Shown here: piece by piece, positions 44,399 to 54,489 of the stretch | Position numbering within the stretch: position 1 is the stretch's first letter | How the letters are laid out: every line of letters starts with the position of its first letter | From: Pantoea nemavictus | GTDB taxonomy: Bacteria > Pseudomonadota > Gammaproteobacteria > Enterobacterales > Enterobacteriaceae | Length of the DNA stretch: 64,000 bases | Assembly: GCF_037479095.1 (NCBI RefSeq) | Contig: NZ_JBBGZW010000001.1 | Location: 992,001 to 1,056,000 of the forward strand | Reading direction: 5' to 3' | The notes under the pieces: generated by a model | The model's database searches: none | Seen by the model: only the letters and a program-made list of their open reading frames with translations | What the model was told of the DNA's origin: nothing | Program-made: the position numbers and the translations under genes

Positions 44399-44470
44399 TG
44401 GTGCATCCAGGAGGATTACTCGGCTTTCGCCTCGCCCTACGGGCCGTTGCTAAAGCAACGTTATCCTCCT
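44399..44470 (-). ncRNA. RtT-like element with a tRNA-Arg 3' end
   Basis: Its last 19 nt on the minus strand (AATCCTCCTGGATGCACCA) copy the 3' end of the neighbouring tRNA-Arg, but there is no tRNA body. Instead AGGAGGAT and ATCCTCCT enclose three hairpins: CGTTGC-TTTA-GCAACG, GCCC-GTA-GGGC and GGC-GAAA-GCC. This matches what is remembered of RtT RNA from the E. coli tyrT operon, whose repeats carry 19 nt of the tRNA-Tyr 3' end. It is probably released when the tRNA precursor is processed. Confidence 0.75.
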
Positions 44471-44532
44471 TAGTGCGGCCTGAACGTTTATAACGACATG
44501 ACACACTGAGGCACTTTCCATATTCGAGAATA

Positions 44533-44609
44533 TGGTGCATCCAGGAGGATTCGAACCTCCGACCGCTCGGTTCGTAGCCGAGTACTCTATCCAGCTGAGC
44601 TATGGATGC
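44533..44609 (-). tRNA. tRNA-Arg (anticodon ACG), copy 4
   Basis: Identical 77-nt tRNA-Arg, separated from copy 3 by a 189-base spacer that contains the RtT-like element. Confidence 0.97.
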
Positions 44610-44694
44610 ATCGAGTTAATTCTTGTACAACGCAGGGTGCTAACAACTCACCATGAAAGGAACTGCTCGTTCACTCTTACTTCATCTTTCCGAA

Positions 44695-44771
44695 TGGTGC
44701 ATCCAGGAGGATTCGAACCTCCGACCGCTCGGTTCGTAGCCGAGTACTCTATCCAGCTGAGCTATGGATGC
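44695..44771 (-). tRNA. tRNA-Arg (anticodon ACG), copy 5
   Basis: Identical 77-nt tRNA-Arg, first of the Arg copies after tRNA-Ser in the direction of transcription, eight bases from it. Confidence 0.97.
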
Positions 44772-44779
44772 ATCGGAAA

Positions 44780-44872
44780 TGGCGGTGAGGCGGGGATTCG
44801 AACCCCGGATGCAGCTTTTGACCGCATACTCCCTTAGCAGGGGAGCGCCTTCAGCCTCTCGGCCACCTCACC
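44780..44872 (-). tRNA. serV: tRNA-Ser (anticodon GCT)
   Basis: A 93-nt class II tRNA with long variable arm; starts GGTGAGGTGG and ends with CCA; anticodon loop CTGCTAA gives GCT. It is the first gene of the array, as serV is in E. coli. Confidence 0.97.
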
Positions 44873-44936
44873 TTACGCGTTCTTCCGAACCGTGCTTCTG
44901 AACTTTGTTTCTGCTCATCGGCACTGCGTGGCGCAC

Positions 44937-44964
44937 ATATTACTTTCCCGGACTTATAAGTCAA
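44937..44964 (-). promoter_or_regulatory. Promoter of the tRNA-Ser/tRNA-Arg array
   Basis: On the minus strand TTGACT (44964-44959), 16 bases, TAATAT (44942-44937), followed by GTGCGCCACGC, a GC-rich discriminator of the stable-RNA type. It lies 64 bases before tRNA-Ser. Confidence 0.8.
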
Positions 44965-45134
44965 ACATTTATTTTCAGCCATTTGTTTGATTGCACAAAT
45001 GACGCTCAATTCGGCTGCTTTAGCGACAAAAAGAGTGATTAATCAACAAAGAAAGCCTGCCAGAGAACACAAATCGGCGCTAAATGAATTGAGAGAATGA
45101 GAAAGAAAAACAGGAGATGGGCACTACAGGAGGA

Positions 45135-45171
45135 GAAAAACCGGTAGCGCCTCGCTGGAGAGCGAGGCGCT
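45135..45171 (-). terminator. csrA terminator
   Basis: On the minus strand the perfect 11-bp stem AGCGCCTCGCT / AGCGAGGCGCT with a 4-base loop is followed by ACCGGTTTTTC. It lies eight bases after the csrA stop. Confidence 0.75.
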
Positions 45172-45178
45172 GAATCCG

Positions 45179-45364
45179 TTAGTAACTCGTTTGCTGAGTT
45201 TTTTCGGCTTGAATACGCTGATAGATCTCTTCGCGATGTACCGAAACTTCTTTAGGCGCGTTAACACCAATGCGGACCTGGTTACCTTTAACACCCAGCA
45301 CCGTTACAGTCACCTCATCGCCAATCATGAGGGTTTCACCAACTCGACGAGTTAGAATAAGCAT
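45179..45364 (-). CDS. csrA: Carbon storage regulator CsrA
   Basis: CsrA is a dimeric RNA-binding protein that represses or stabilises mRNAs at GGA motifs, governing carbon flux, motility and biofilm. The 61-aa product differs from E. coli only at the tail (EKTQQTSY); [24 protein letters not shown] and the RNA-contacting R44 ([10 protein letters not shown]) are intact. It lies between alaS and the tRNA array, as in E. coli, where several promoters in the upstream gap drive it. Confidence 0.97.
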   Translation of the reverse strand: MLILTRRVGETLMIGDEVTVTVLGVKGNQVRIGVNAPKEVSVHREEIYQRIQAEKTQQTSY

Positions 45365-45554
45365 TCTTTGCTCCTTGAAAGATTAAAAGAGTCGGGCTTC
45401 TTTGTTCTCCCGGCCGTATCCATCATATAACGCTGAACAATGCCTATGACAAATACACCATTGTGCTTCGCCATGCCAATACATTCTGCTGATAGTTAGT
45501 TTAGCCGAAATACACTACATCAACCGGACTTTGTCATTACCTGGTGTGCACCGC

Positions 45555-45590
45555 GTTAAAAAAGCGCCAGAAAACGGGCTTCTGGCGCTT
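45555..45590 (-). terminator. alaS terminator
   Basis: On the minus strand AAGCGCCAGA / TCTGGCGCTT with a nine-base loop and a following TTTTTT, 23 bases after the alaS stop. Confidence 0.85.
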
Positions 45591-45613
45591 ATCACAATGC
45601 GAAGTTTTATACG

Positions 45614-48241
45614 TTACAGTCGGTTACTGACCCATTCCTGCACGCCTTCCAGCGCGCCAGCCAGCGCCTGCGGATTTGTACCGCCGGCCTGAGCCATATC
45701 TGGACGACCCCCGCCTTTACCGCCAACCTGAGAGGCGAGTTCGCCAATCAGTTCACCGGCTTTTACGCGGTCAGTGAGATCTTTGGTCACGCCAGCAATC
45801 AGTGAAACTTTACCTGCCTCAACGGTTGCCAGCACAATGATGGCAGAACCTAGTTGGTTCTTCAGATCATCGACCATGGTACGCAACATTTTTGGCTCAA
45901 CGTTGCTCAGCTCACTCACCAGCAACCTGGTGCCTTTCACTTCAACGGCTTTGCTGCTCAGGGAAGCACTCTCCTGCGCAGCTTGCTGATCGCGAAGTTG
46001 TTGCAACTCTTTTTCCAGTGCACGAACGTGATCAACCAGACCGCGCACCTTCTCATTAAGATTACTGCTGTTGGCTTTCACCAATTGCGCTACATCCAGC
46101 AGCTGCTGGCTCTGCGCGTTAACTTGCGCCAACGCACCTTCACCGGTTACGGCTTCAATACGACGAACACCTGCTGCCGTACCAGACTCAGACTGAATGC
46201 GGAACAGGCCGATATCTCCGGTACGTACTGCATGGATACCACCACACAGCTCGGTGGAGAAGTCACCCATGGTCAACACGCGAACACGCTGATCATATTT
46301 CTCGCCAAACAGCGCCATTGCGCCCTTTTCTTTTGCATCATCGAGATCCATGATTTCGGTCTCAACGGCAAGGTTACGGCGAATCTGCGCGTTAACAATA
46401 TCCTCAACCTGACGGATTTCCTGCGGTTTCATGGCTTCAAAATGAGAGAAGTCGAAACGCAGATATTTATCGTTAACCAGCGAGCCTTTCTGTCCTACGT
46501 GATCACCCAACACTTGACGCAGTGCGGCATGCAGCAGGTGCGTGGCAGAGTGGTTTAAACGGATACGCGCACGACGAGTTTCATCCACCTGCGCATGCAA
46601 ACGATCGCCAACGCGTAACTGGCCGCTGCTCAGCTTACCGATATGACCAATCGCTTTACCATACTTCTGAGTATCCTGAACGCTAAATTCAGCATTCTGC
46701 CCAGCCAGCACACCAGTATCGCCAACCTGTCCACCTGACTCACCATAGAACGGCGTTTCGTCAAGAACCACAACCGCGTCCTGACCTGCGCTAATCTGCT
46801 CAACCTGCTGACCGTCTACAAATAGCGCCTGCACAACCGCGTTCAGTTCCAGATGGTCATAGCCTTTAAAGTCGGTTGCGGCATCAATGCGAATGACATT
46901 GTTATAGTCGGCGCCAAAACCACTGGCTTCACGCGCGCGTTGACGCTGCTGTTCCATCGCGGCTTCAAAGCCCGCTTCATCAATCTTTAAATTGCGCTCA
47001 CGGCACACGTCAGCCGTCAGATCCGCCGGGAAACCGAAGGTATCGTACAGACGGAAGACTGTTTCACCATCAAGCGTATCGCCCTGCAGCTTCGCCAGCT
47101 CTTCATCCAGTAGCGCAAGTCCACGCTCCAGAGTTTTAGCAAACTGCTCTTCTTCGTTTTTCAGCGCGTTTTCAACATGCTTCTGCTGACGCTTCAGATC
47201 TTCACCTGCAGCACCCATCACATCAATCAGTGGCGCAACCAGCTTATAGAAGAACGCCTCTTTCGCACCCAGCATATTGCCGTGACGCACTGCACGACGA
47301 ATGATGCGACGTAATACATAGCCGCGGTTTTCATTCGAAGGAATCACCCCATCTGCAATCAGGAAGGCGCAAGAGCGAATATGGTCAGCGATAACGCGCA
47401 ACGATTTATTATTCAGATCGGTCGCACCGGTTACCTGAGCAACGGATTGAATCAATTTGGCAAACAAGTCGATTTCGTAGTTGGAGTTTACGTGCTGCAA
47501 TACGGCTGCAATACGCTCCAGGCCCATACCGGTATCCACGGAGGGTTTGGGCAGCGGCTGCATAGTACCGTCAGCCTGACGGTTGAACTGCATGAAGACG
47601 ATGTTCCAGATCTCAATGTAACGGTCGCCATCCTCTTCCGGGCTGCCCGGAGGGCCACCCCAGATATGATCGCCGTGATCGAAGAAAATCTCGGTACAAG
47701 GGCCGCAAGGACCGGTATCGCCCATCTGCCAGAAGTTATCTGATGCAAAAGCGCTGCCTTTGTTGTCACCAATACGGATAATGCGCTCACGCGGCACACC
47801 AATATCGTTGGCCCAAATTTCGAAGGCTTCATCGTCAGTTTCATAGACGGTCACCCACAAACGCTCTTTTGGCAGCTTAAACCACTGCTCACCCGTCAGC
47901 AGTTCCCATGCATAAGCGATCGCTTCTTTCTTGAAGTAATCACCAAAGCTGAAGTTGCCCAACATTTCAAAGAAGGTGTGGTGACGTGCCGTGTAGCCCA
48001 CGTTTTCGAGGTCATTATGCTTGCCGCCGGCACGCACACAGCGTTGAGACGTGGTTGCACGCGCATAGTCGCGCTTATCCTGACCAAGGAATACGTCTTT
48101 AAACTGGACCATTCCGGCATTGGTAAACAGCAATGTCGGATCGTTGTTCGGTACGAGGGAGCTGCTGGCTACAACCTGATGTCCCTTGCTATGAAAAAAG
48201 TCGAGAAACGCTTGACGGATCTCAGCAGTGCTCTTGCTCAT
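45614..48241 (-). CDS. alaS: Alanine--tRNA ligase
   Basis: AlaRS charges tRNA-Ala and edits Ser- and Gly-tRNA-Ala. The 875-aa product (E. coli 876) has the class II core ([22 protein letters not shown]; motif 3 [12 protein letters not shown]), the tRNA recognition helices, the editing site [12 protein letters not shown] with [13 protein letters not shown], and the C-Ala domain ending [15 protein letters not shown]. It lies between recX and csrA in the order usual for enterobacteria. Confidence 0.97.
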   Translation of the reverse strand: MSKSTAEIRQAFLDFFHSKGHQVVASSSLVPNNDPTLLFTNAGMVQFKDVFLGQDKRDYARATTSQRCVRAGGKHNDLENVGYTARHHTFFEMLGNFSFGDYFKKEAIAYAWELLTGEQWFKLPKERLWVTVYETDDEAFEIWANDIGVPRERIIRIGDNKGSAFASDNFWQMGDTGPCGPCTEIFFDHGDHIWGGPPGSPEEDGDRYIEIWNIVFMQFNRQADGTMQPLPKPSVDTGMGLERIAAVLQHVNSNYEIDLFAKLIQSVAQVTGATDLNNKSLRVIADHIRSCAFLIADGVIPSNENRGYVLRRIIRRAVRHGNMLGAKEAFFYKLVAPLIDVMGAAGEDLKRQQKHVENALKNEEEQFAKTLERGLALLDEELAKLQGDTLDGETVFRLYDTFGFPADLTADVCRERNLKIDEAGFEAAMEQQRQRAREASGFGADYNNVIRIDAATDFKGYDHLELNAVVQALFVDGQQVEQISAGQDAVVVLDETPFYGESGGQVGDTGVLAGQNAEFSVQDTQKYGKAIGHIGKLSSGQLRVGDRLHAQVDETRRARIRLNHSATHLLHAALRQVLGDHVGQKGSLVNDKYLRFDFSHFEAMKPQEIRQVEDIVNAQIRRNLAVETEIMDLDDAKEKGAMALFGEKYDQRVRVLTMGDFSTELCGGIHAVRTGDIGLFRIQSESGTAAGVRRIEAVTGEGALAQVNAQSQQLLDVAQLVKANSSNLNEKVRGLVDHVRALEKELQQLRDQQAAQESASLSSKAVEVKGTRLLVSELSNVEPKMLRTMVDDLKNQLGSAIIVLATVEAGKVSLIAGVTKDLTDRVKAGELIGELASQVGGKGGGRPDMAQAGGTNPQALAGALEGVQEWVSNRL

Positions 48242-48376
48242 AAAATTCCTGGAATCACGCTAACGAACGTTCCCTTTCGCTGGCAAACCACATCCATCCG
48301 GCCTGCCGCTGACTGAGGAACAAAAAGTGGGAATAAGATAAATTTTCTTCAGTGGGAAGTAAAATCACATCGCCTT

Positions 48377-48892
48377 TCAGTCGTCACTATTTCTGAAAAC
48401 AGCCTGAATATCTTCCATCATAAAGCCTTTCGACATTAAAAAACGCTGTACCTTACTTTTCTCGGCCCAGGTTTGCGGTAAGGGCTCGCCAAATTTGCGT
48501 TTGGCAAGATCGGCGGCGCATAGGCTCCAGTTAATGTCGGTATCGAACAGCGCCTGATTTATCTCATCGCGGCCAATGCCTTTTTGCTGCAACTCCATAC
48601 GCACGCGCTGTGGGCCATATCCCTTCCGGGCACGGCTTTGAATAAAGCGTTCGGTAAAGCGTTCATCGTTGAGCCAACCGCTCTCCTGACACCAGTCGAG
48701 CACTTTTTCCAGCAGCTCATCGGGAATGGGCGTGTTTTCCTGCTGCTGCAAATAGGCTGCACGCTGTGCAGAGAGCTGCAATTTACGTTTCAGCTCTTCG
48801 CGACTGTGATCGCGCTGCGTAAGGATACGCATGGCGCGGTCCAGCAAACGGGAATATGTTGGCACAGGTGCCACAGATGGTGACGATGACAT
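48377..48892 (-). CDS. recX: Recombination regulator RecX
   Basis: RecX caps RecA filaments and inhibits recombination and coprotease activity. The 171-aa product is related to E. coli RecX (166) but less conserved, as usual for this family. Three-helix repeats are seen in RLLDRAMRILTQRDHSREELKRKL, WLNDERFTERFIQSRARKGYGPQRVRMELQQKGI and KVQRFLMSKGFMMEDIQAVFRN. It follows recA after a terminator, so most of its expression probably comes from read-through. Confidence 0.93.
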   Translation of the reverse strand: MSSSPSVAPVPTYSRLLDRAMRILTQRDHSREELKRKLQLSAQRAAYLQQQENTPIPDELLEKVLDWCQESGWLNDERFTERFIQSRARKGYGPQRVRMELQQKGIGRDEINQALFDTDINWSLCAADLAKRKFGEPLPQTWAEKSKVQRFLMSKGFMMEDIQAVFRNSDD

Positions 48893-48974
48893 ATGATCAA
48901 CCTTGTTCTAACAGTCGTGCAGGGTCGCAGGGTAAAGCAAGAAGGCGAGGAGGAAAAGCGCTGGCGGGGAAAAG

Positions 48975-49001
48975 CAAAACGGGAGCATCTCTGCTCCCGT
49001 T
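48975..49001 (-). terminator. recA terminator
   Basis: On the minus strand AACGGGAGCA / TGCTCCCGTT with a 4-base loop, then TTGCTTTTCC. It sits between recA and recX and would limit recX to read-through, as is known in E. coli. Confidence 0.8.
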
Positions 49002-49007
49002 AATATT

Positions 49008-50078
49008 TTAGAAATCTTCGTTAGTTTCGCTGGCTTCTTCGCGATCTTCAGCCGAGATTTTCGCGGTGTCTGCTGCTACTGCATCACCGCTCAACAGCAA
49101 GTCACGCAGCTTTTTGTCGATCTCATTCGCAATCGCTGGATTCTCTTTAAGGAAGTTGGTTGAGTTAGCTTTACCCTGACCAATCTTCTCACCGTTGTAG
49201 CTGTACCAGGCACCGGCTTTCTCAACCAACTTGTGCTTCACGCCAAGGTCCACCAGCTCGCCAAAGGTGTTAATGCCTTCGCCGTACATGATCTGGAATT
49301 CAGCCTGCTTAAACGGTGCAGCAATTTTGTTCTTCACTACCTTCACGCGGGTTTCGCTACCTACTACTTCGTCGCCCTCTTTGATCGCACCGATACGGCG
49401 GATGTCCAGACGAACAGAAGCGTAAAATTTCAGCGCGTTACCACCGGTCGTGGTTTCCGGGTTACCGAACATCACGCCAATCTTCATACGAATCTGGTTG
49501 ATGAAGATCAGCAGCGTATTGGACTGCTTAAGGTTACCTGCGAGCTTACGCATTGCCTGGCTCATCATACGCGCGGCCAGACCCATGTGCGAATCACCGA
49601 TCTCACCTTCAATTTCCGCTTTCGGCGTCAGAGCCGCCACGGAGTCAACGATGATAACGTCCACTGCGCCCGAACGCGCCAAGGCATCACAGATCTCCAG
49701 CGCTTGTTCACCGGTATCCGGCTGTGAGCACAGCAGGTTATCGATATCAACGCCCAGTTTTTTCGCGTATACCGGATCCAATGCGTGCTCAGCATCGATA
49801 AAGGCACAGGTTTTACCTTTGCGCTGTGCTGAGGCAATAACCTGCAGAGTCAGGGTGGTTTTACCCGAAGATTCCGGTCCGTAAATCTCAACGATACGTC
49901 CCATCGGCAAGCCACCCGCGCCGAGCGCGATATCCAGTGACAGTGAACCGGTAGAGATGGTTTCGACATCCATTGAGCGGTCTTCACCCAAGCGCATGAT
50001 GGAGCCTTTACCAAATTGCTTCTCAATCTGGCCCAGTGCGGCAGCTAAAGCCTTCTGTTTGTTCTCGTCGATCGCCAT
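49008..50078 (-). CDS. recA: Recombinase RecA
   Basis: RecA forms the presynaptic filament for homologous recombination and stimulates LexA self-cleavage. From ATG 50078 ([15 protein letters not shown]) the product is 356 aa; AGGAG lies five bases before it, and a GTG two codons earlier lies inside that site. Walker A is GPESSGKTT, Walker [14 protein letters not shown] loop L1 ([10 protein letters not shown]) and L2 ([20 protein letters not shown]) are intact. The acidic tail [10 protein letters not shown] is present. LexA-controlled. Confidence 0.98.
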   Translation of the reverse strand: MAIDENKQKALAAALGQIEKQFGKGSIMRLGEDRSMDVETISTGSLSLDIALGAGGLPMGRIVEIYGPESSGKTTLTLQVIASAQRKGKTCAFIDAEHALDPVYAKKLGVDIDNLLCSQPDTGEQALEICDALARSGAVDVIIVDSVAALTPKAEIEGEIGDSHMGLAARMMSQAMRKLAGNLKQSNTLLIFINQIRMKIGVMFGNPETTTGGNALKFYASVRLDIRRIGAIKEGDEVVGSETRVKVVKNKIAAPFKQAEFQIMYGEGINTFGELVDLGVKHKLVEKAGAWYSYNGEKIGQGKANSTNFLKENPAIANEIDKKLRDLLLSGDAVAADTAKISAEDREEASETNEDF

Positions 50079-50140
50079 TTCCACTCCTAATCATGCTGGG
50101 TGAGCAGACACCAAATATGTCGCTCGTTCTGTTGCTGCTA

Positions 50141-50168
50141 ATTATACTGTATGGTCATACAGTATCAA
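50141..50168 (-). promoter_or_regulatory. recA promoter with LexA (SOS) box
   Basis: On the minus strand TTGATA (50168-50163) and TATAAT (50146-50141) are separated by 16 bases that are exactly the SOS box CTGTATGACCATACAG (50162-50147). Only one base in the centre differs from what I remember for E. coli recA. LexA binding would block RNA polymerase directly. Confidence 0.95.
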
Positions 50169-50170
50169 GT

Positions 50171-50665
50171 TTAATTTGTCAGAAATTCATCAAGCAGCGT
50201 TTGTAGCGCCCAGGCCACAGACTGTCGGCGTACCGCATCCCGGTCACCGGCAAAAATCTTGCGCTGCGCTAATACGCGGCCCTCAGGGCCCGCGATAGCA
50301 AACCACACGGTGCCAACCGGTTTATCTGGCGTGCCGCCATCCGGCCCCGCAATACCGCTCACGGCAATGGCATATTCTGCCGCCGCCGCTTTCCCCGCAC
50401 CGACTGCCATCTCACGCACGGTTGGTTCGCTCACTGCACCATGCTGCTCCAGCGTGCTAACCTGCACACCGACCATTTGCTGTTTAGCTTGATTGCTGTA
50501 TGTCACGAAACCGCGCTCAAACCAGGCGGAGCTACCGCTAATATCGGTAAATATCTTCGCAATCCAGCCACCGGTGCAGGATTCCGCTGCGGTGATTGTT
50601 GCCTGACGAATTTTTAGCTGTTCGCCAATGCGGTAACTCAACTGCTGCAATTGTTCATCGTTCAT
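50171..50665 (-). CDS. pncC: Nicotinamide-nucleotide amidase PncC
   Basis: PncC (YgaD, CinA C-terminal family) deamidates NMN to nicotinate mononucleotide in the pyridine nucleotide cycle. The 164-aa product (E. coli 165) holds AAESCTGGWIAKIFTDISGSSAWFERGFVTYSN with the catalytic Ser, GAVSEPTVREMA, and AVSGIAGPDGGTPDKPVGTVWFA. It is upstream of recA on the same strand and its stop lies three bases from the recA -35 element. Confidence 0.95.
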   Translation of the reverse strand: MNDEQLQQLSYRIGEQLKIRQATITAAESCTGGWIAKIFTDISGSSAWFERGFVTYSNQAKQQMVGVQVSTLEQHGAVSEPTVREMAVGAGKAAAAEYAIAVSGIAGPDGGTPDKPVGTVWFAIAGPEGRVLAQRKIFAGDRDAVRRQSVAWALQTLLDEFLTN

Positions 50666-50767
50666 CGCCTTCTCCCGTTGTGGCGCCTCACGTTAGCAGT
50701 AAATGGTGCGCTGAAAAGCCCTTTTCAACCTTCAGCGACCCATTCTGCGTACTTGCTTCCAGTTACC

Positions 50768-51544
50768 TCAGCCTGTTTTCACTGCAACCATGAACAAACG
50801 TGGGAAAGCTAACAAAACCTTGCCATCGCTACGAGCGGGATAAGCCGGAATGAGCGCCTGGTGATAATCATGGAGAAAAGCCGCTTGCTGCGTATCATTC
50901 AGCTCCGCGAGGAAAGGACGCAGTCCTGTCGCACGTAACCAGGTAATAACGCCCTGAGCATCGGTCATTGGATGATAATAGGTGGTGCGCCAGATATCGA
51001 CCTGACAACCCGCATCGCTTAACAGATCGTAATACTGGTCGGTGGTCAACAGACGCTTGCGATCTGCCGCCTGGGGCGAAATCAGTCCCTGCCAGTTTTC
51101 ACGCTCCGCCACGTCTCGCATTAAACGGTGCGACGGCTCTTCAAGATTGTCCGGCATCTGAATCGCTAATGTGCCACCCACAGCCAATTGACTCACCAGA
51201 TGCGGCAGCAATGTGTGGTGTTCAGTCAACCATTGCAGCGAGGCGTTTGCATAAATCACCTGTTGCGGCTGCTCGGCCTGCCAGGTGCGAATATCCGCCT
51301 GCTGAAAGCGGCAAGAAGGCAGTCGTTCTCGGGCCTGCTGTAACATCGCTTCAGAACTATCAATCCCGGTTATCTGCGCATTCGGCCACGCTTGCACCAA
51401 CAGCTCCGTGCTGTTGCCCGGCCCGCAGCCAAGGTCAGTGGCAAAGCGCACATCAGCTTGTGGAATGCGCTCCAATAACTCTCGCGCCGGACGCGTACGC
51501 TCCGATTCGAATTGACGATACAGCTGGGGATTCCAGTCTTGCAT
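50768..51544 (-). CDS. tam: Trans-aconitate 2-methyltransferase
   Basis: Tam methylates trans-aconitate, which otherwise inhibits aconitase. The 258-aa product from ATG 51544 ([24 protein letters not shown]) follows E. coli Tam (252). SAM-binding motifs are [13 protein letters not shown] (motif I) and GIDSSEAM (motif II); [20 protein letters not shown] and [11 protein letters not shown] are family-specific. A longer reading to 51601 adds residues without conservation. In E. coli tam is at another locus, so this placement differs. Confidence 0.92.
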   Translation of the reverse strand: MQDWNPQLYRQFESERTRPARELLERIPQADVRFATDLGCGPGNSTELLVQAWPNAQITGIDSSEAMLQQARERLPSCRFQQADIRTWQAEQPQQVIYANASLQWLTEHHTLLPHLVSQLAVGGTLAIQMPDNLEEPSHRLMRDVAERENWQGLISPQAADRKRLLTTDQYYDLLSDAGCQVDIWRTTYYHPMTDAQGVITWLRATGLRPFLAELNDTQQAAFLHDYHQALIPAYPARSDGKVLLAFPRLFMVAVKTG

Positions 51545-51713
51545 GGCAAAGCTCCTGTCTTGGCTGAAGAGCCACACACTACCTGTTTTTGCCGTCTTCA
51601 CAGAAAGAGAATAGTGCGATACCTCACCTTTTTGTCTTTGGTGACTGGTGAGTATGCGCAGTTACCATTAACTTAAAACAACGTTTCATTTTTTATAAAT
51701 TAAGGAACCTGGC

Positions 51714-52601
51714 ATGTCTGCAAAACCGCTATTGTCCGGCGTATGGTGTCCCTCAGTAACGCCTTTTGATAATAAGAATAATTTGGACATTGAAGCACTT
51801 GGACGCCATTTTTCACGCCTGAGTCAATCGGGCATTGATACCCTGCTGTTAATGGGCAGTATTGGTGAATTTGCATCGCTTACTCAACAGGAAAGACTAC
51901 TGCTCATCCACGAGGCACGCCAACTTTCGCCACTGACTATGGTGGCAAATGTCTCCAGTACCTGCATTCCCGATATGCTGCAGCTGGCGGACGCCGCCTG
52001 GCAGAACGGCTTTGATGCGGTGATGGTGCTGCCTCCTTATTATTACGGGCAGACACAGAAGCAGCTGCTGAACTATTTCAAAACGCTGGATAAACAGCTA
52101 GGCGGCAAGTGGTTCGCCTATAATTTTCCGGCACGCACCGGTTGCGATTTAACGCCAGCGCTAGTAGCGGAACTGGCAGCCGAGTTGCCCAATTTTATTG
52201 GCATCAAAGACACCATGGATTGTTTGTCGCACAACCGCGCGATGATTGATGAAACAAGGAGAGTTCGCGCTGATTTTACCGTACTTTCTGGCTACGACGA
52301 ATATCTGCTGCCCAATCTACTGGCTGGTGGTTCAGGTGTGATTTCTGGATTGAACAATATTGTGCCGGAGCTTTTTGCCCGAGCGATGCAGGCATGGCGT
52401 GCTGGGGATGTAACGCAGCTCGCCGAGATTCAACAGCGCATCGGAAAGCTGATGGCGATTTACACTATTGGCGATGATTTTGTTACCACCATTAAAACGG
52501 CTGTCGCCCGCCGATTTGATTCGATGAGCAGCTACTCGCGTAATTATGGTGGCGAGCTGACAGCGGAACAGTGCGCGGAAGTGGATCGTTTGCGGAGTTA
52601 A
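51714..52601 (+). CDS. DapA/N-acetylneuraminate lyase-family aldolase or synthase
   Basis: This 295-aa TIM-barrel protein belongs to the class I aldolases typified by dihydrodipicolinate synthase. The Schiff-base lysine is in FIGIKDTMD (about residue 165), the catalytic tyrosine in FAYNFPARTG (about 138) and the substrate-carboxylate loop in LMGSIGEFASLT, where the DapA motif is GTTGE. The GSIGE variant and the YNFP strand resemble sugar-acid aldolases (YagE/YjhH-type 2-keto-3-deoxygluconate aldolase) more than biosynthetic DapA, but the substrate cannot be decided. It is a single gene divergent from tam. Confidence 0.8.
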   Translation: MSAKPLLSGVWCPSVTPFDNKNNLDIEALGRHFSRLSQSGIDTLLLMGSIGEFASLTQQERLLLIHEARQLSPLTMVANVSSTCIPDMLQLADAAWQNGFDAVMVLPPYYYGQTQKQLLNYFKTLDKQLGGKWFAYNFPARTGCDLTPALVAELAAELPNFIGIKDTMDCLSHNRAMIDETRRVRADFTVLSGYDEYLLPNLLAGGSGVISGLNNIVPELFARAMQAWRAGDVTQLAEIQQRIGKLMAIYTIGDDFVTTIKTAVARRFDSMSSYSRNYGGELTAEQCAEVDRLRS

Positions 52602-52639
52602 AACAGGCAGGACGGCGCGGTGCCGTCCAGTCATTAATT

Positions 52640-52975
52640 CTAGTTCTTTTTTACAAATTCAGATTTGAGTTTCATCGGACCAAAACCCTCGATCTTGCAA
52701 TCAATATTGTGATCCCCTTCGACTAAACGAATGCTTTTTACCTTGGTGCCGATTTTTAACGTGGAAGAACTGCCTTTAACCTTGAGATCTTTGATAACAG
52801 TGACGCTATCGCCATCCACCAATAAATTACCGTTGGCGTCGCGTACAACTAAACCATCCACTGCATCATCGCCACTTGCCGTCCAGATATGACCACAAGA
52901 TGGGCAATTTAGATTATCGCCATCTTGCCAGGTGTAATCGGCCTGGCATACAGGACAGGCAGGTAAGGTACTCAT
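52640..52975 (-). CDS. yjdM: Zinc-ribbon protein YjdM (PhnA family)
   Basis: YjdM (formerly PhnA) is a small protein of uncertain role; it is not the phosphonoacetate hydrolase. The 111-aa product equals E. coli in length. The N-terminal zinc ribbon has CPVC and CPSC pairs; the C-terminal SH3-like half, from [39 protein letters not shown] to [14 protein letters not shown], is nearly identical to E. coli. It is convergent with the DapA-family gene. Confidence 0.93.
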   Translation of the reverse strand: MSTLPACPVCQADYTWQDGDNLNCPSCGHIWTASGDDAVDGLVVRDANGNLLVDGDSVTVIKDLKVKGSSSTLKIGTKVKSIRLVEGDHNIDCKIEGFGPMKLKSEFVKKN

Positions 52976-53060
52976 AAGCGCTCCTCAGAAGTAGGATGCG
53001 GTGAAGATGGCACCGCAAAAGGGCCGCCATCTTATACCCTCACACTTTACAAGGACAGCA

Positions 53061-54143
53061 TTAAAAGACACTGCCCTGACGCGCTTTAGCGACGGCTTCA
53101 CCCAGTTGCCACACCGCCATTGCGTAGTGCGTGCTGTGGTTATAGCGGGTAATTGCATAGAAATTTGGCAGGCCATACCAATACTGGTAGCTGGTGCCGA
53201 GGTCCAGACGCAATAAACTTACCTGATTATTACCGTCCAGCGATCCTTGCGGCGTCAGGCCACTTGCCGCTAAGGTGCTGACGGGATATTTAGTTTTGAA
53301 GCCATTCTCTAATGCTGGAGCCTGGCCGCTCGCAGGAACCGCAACATTTTCTCCAGCACGCCAGCCGTGTTCTTTAAAGTAATTGGCCACGCTGCCAATC
53401 GCATCAACCGGATCCCACAGGTTAATGTGGCCATCACCATTAAAATCAACCGCATATTGCTTGTAAGAGGATGGCATGAACTGCCCATAACCCATCGCAC
53501 CGGCAAAGGACCCGCGTAGATCCAGCGGATCATCTTGTTCTGTACGCGCCATCAGCAGGAAGGTCTCCAGCTCACCGCTGAAGTAGGCCGAACGACGTGG
53601 ATAGCTAAATGACAGCGTTGCCAGCGCATCCAGCAAGCGCGTTTTGCCCATCACCCGGCCCCAACGCGTTTCGACACCGATAATACCAACAATGATTTCC
53701 GGCGGCACACCGTAGACCTGCTGCGCACGCTGCAGTGCATCCTGATACTGATTCCAGAATGCCACGCCGTTCTGCACGTTATCCGGCGTAATAAACTTAT
53801 TGCGATAGCGAATCCACGCGCCATTCGGTCCGGTTGGCGGCGTATAGCTTGGAGCTTGCTGGTCCATTAAACGCAGTACGTAATCGAGACGCTTCGCCTG
53901 GCCAATGACCGCGTGCAGCTGCTCACGATTAAAGCCGTGCTTTGCCACCATTTGGTCAATGAACTGCTCAGCAACTGGATTACCGGCAAAATCGCCAAAC
54001 ATAGGCTGAATCGCGTGGGAAGGCTCCAGTAAAAAACCGCCTTTAGGTGCAGGAACAACGGCGGGTTGCTGATGAGATGCAGGCTTACTGCTGCAAGCAG
54101 CAAGCAGAGTGATAAGCGGAAGAAGAGCAACCTTAAAACGCAT
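53061..54143 (-). CDS. mltB: Membrane-bound lytic murein transglycosylase B
   Basis: MltB is an outer-membrane lipoprotein that cleaves peptidoglycan to 1,6-anhydromuropeptides. The 360-aa precursor (E. coli 361) from ATG 54143 has signal MRFKVALLPLITLLAACSS with lipobox LAAC. The catalytic glutamate is in GIIGVETRWGRVMGKTRLLDAL; GAMGYGQFMPSSYKQYAVDFNGDG (EF-hand-like loop DFNGDGHINLWDP) and YNHSTHYAMAVWQLG are conserved. A longer reading adds 17 residues before the signal peptide. This is the last core gene before the island. Confidence 0.95.
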   Translation of the reverse strand: MRFKVALLPLITLLAACSSKPASHQQPAVVPAPKGGFLLEPSHAIQPMFGDFAGNPVAEQFIDQMVAKHGFNREQLHAVIGQAKRLDYVLRLMDQQAPSYTPPTGPNGAWIRYRNKFITPDNVQNGVAFWNQYQDALQRAQQVYGVPPEIIVGIIGVETRWGRVMGKTRLLDALATLSFSYPRRSAYFSGELETFLLMARTEQDDPLDLRGSFAGAMGYGQFMPSSYKQYAVDFNGDGHINLWDPVDAIGSVANYFKEHGWRAGENVAVPASGQAPALENGFKTKYPVSTLAASGLTPQGSLDGNNQVSLLRLDLGTSYQYWYGLPNFYAITRYNHSTHYAMAVWQLGEAVAKARQGSVF

Positions 54144-54489
54144 TGGATATCCATAAGCCAGGTGAAACCGGAAGCACTCATGGTAATCGTTCATTGAAGT
54201 GACATACAGAGCAATATCTTAAAATTTAGCCCTTTGCCGCCGGTTTCAGCCAGTTACAGGGTGAATTTGCGAAACGGCTCCACACTTTACCTTTTTCGTT
54301 AAAATTTGCTTTTTACCGCTTAAGGCAATTTGTTATGGTCGGCAGCCAGAAAGCCCTACTGGCGGATGAAGGTATTGTGGCAAAAATGGTAATATCCCGC
54401 TTTCGTTATTTATCCACGATAACGGGACTTCCAGGCTGCATTGACCCAGCCTCAGGCAATTAAAAGAATGAATGTTGAGTGAGAATACG

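Noticed and set aside
44025..44771. Regularly spaced identical repeats that might suggest a CRISPR array.
   Set aside because: The repeats are 77-nt tRNA-Arg genes with CCA ends, and the spacers between copies 1-3 are identical.
43993..44837. Short frames reading [20 protein letters not shown] and similar.
   Set aside because: These are translations of the tRNA-Arg and tRNA-Ser genes, a frequent mis-annotation.
52610..52628. Hairpin GGACGGC/GCCGTCC between the DapA-family gene and yjdM as a terminator.
   Set aside because: There is no convincing T-run directly next to it on either strand, so it is left unassigned.
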